Shown: in pieces, positions 63,757-64,000 of the stretch
Position numbering within the stretch: position 1 is the stretch's first letter
Layout of the letters: each line of letters begins with the position of its first letter
Assembly: GCA_905178155.1 (NCBI GenBank)
Contig: CAJINV010000001.1
Coordinates: 12,956,635 to 13,020,634 of the forward strand
Direction: 5' to 3'
Length of the DNA stretch: 64,000 nt
Origin: Amoebophrya sp. A120
Taxonomy: Eukaryota; Sar; Dinophyceae; Syndiniales; Amoebophryaceae
The notes under the pieces: generated by a model
Told to the model about the DNA's origin: nothing
Databases searched by the model: none
Seen by the model: the letters and a program-made list of their open reading frames with translations, nothing else
Position numbers and translations under genes: made by a program

Positions 63757-64000
63757 TTATCCCCCAATCGCAGCGTCTAGCAGGTCAGTGTGCTGCATGT
63801 ACCCCGGAACCGGCTTCCCGCCGGGGCACCAAGCACGGTAGTTCACCTGCTCTTGCTGGTCCGAATCGGATCGAGATTTGTTGGAGGATGTTGTGGTGCT
63901 GTGGTTCAGATTTATGTACGACCCACTGCGTGAGCTATGGAGGGAGCGATTTCTTCCTGGATGAAAGCCGACTTCTCGGTCGTGCTGGTGTATATTCTTG
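63757..64000 (-). CDS. 3' end of an unknown gene, truncated by window edge
   Basis: On the minus strand a frame is open from base 64000 to a TAA at 63757-63759 (81 codons). It is hydrophilic, His/Ser-rich (STTTSSNKSRSDSDQQEQV) and ends with a conserved-looking AWCPGGKPVPGYMQHTDLL segment. The real 5' part is outside the window. No family is recognised. Confidence 0.5.
   Translation of the reverse strand, partial: KNIHQHDREVGFHPGRNRSLHSSRSGSYINLNHSTTTSSNKSRSDSDQQEQVNYRAWCPGGKPVPGYMQHTDLLDAAIGG

Overview
The window looks like nuclear DNA of a eukaryotic microbe. It has long protein genes separated by about 0.5-1.5 kb, spliced cytosolic ribosomal protein genes (RPL14 twice, RPL38, RPS27A), a nuclear-encoded mitochondrial-type ribosomal protein S16, ZW10, a DEAH-box helicase and probable flagellar or microtubule proteins. 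Every gene I can support, about twenty, lies on the minus strand. Such one-way blocks are typical of dinoflagellates. Several introns are hairpin-like elements with terminal inverted repeats, flanked by 5-7 bp direct repeats and spliced without GT-AG. That combination is known from introner elements of parasitic dinoflagellates (Syndiniales such as Amoebophrya). I infer an Amoebophrya-like alveolate; this rests on architecture and not on a marker gene. I saw no rRNA, tRNA, CRISPR array or bacterial-type operon.

Layout, left to right, all minus strand. 1-1309: the 5' part of an unknown gene running off the left edge. 2.2-4.8 kb: ZW10 with one introner. 5.7-6.4 kb: mitochondrial bS16. 7.3-10.5 kb: DHX33-like helicase. 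11.8-16.0 kb: a large STPGR-repeat and zinc-finger protein with two introners; splicing them out restores a TRAF-type zinc finger. 16.9-19.1 kb: RPL38 and RPS27A. 20.0-23.6 kb: a TPR protein. 24.6-29.5 kb: a small unknown gene and a large single-pass membrane protein. 30.2-35.3 kb: a tandem duplication of RPL14 with its 5' flank and the 3' tip of the neighbouring methyltransferase gene; an EF-hand gene fragment sits between the copies. 35.2-37.4 kb: the intact secretory-pathway methyltransferase. 37.8-48.2 kb: four less conserved genes, including one with NPF/DPF motif repeats and one with an ankyrin-like repeat. 48.8-57.1 kb: a large coiled-coil protein, a tail-anchored coiled-coil protein and a Cys-rich secreted protein. 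58.4-62.2 kb: a membrane-anchored coiled-coil protein with two introners. 63.8-64.0 kb: the 3' end of another gene.

The genes do not form one pathway. They mix translation (ribosomal proteins, helicase), cytoskeleton or cilium, and membrane functions. Their shared feature is strand and intron biology: ordinary GT-AG introns, with donors often GTAC, GTAT or GTAA, coexist with insertion-derived introns. Exon joins given here were checked for reading-frame continuity by hand. Long open frames do not always begin at ATG, so I give the first sensible ATG as start and state doubts.
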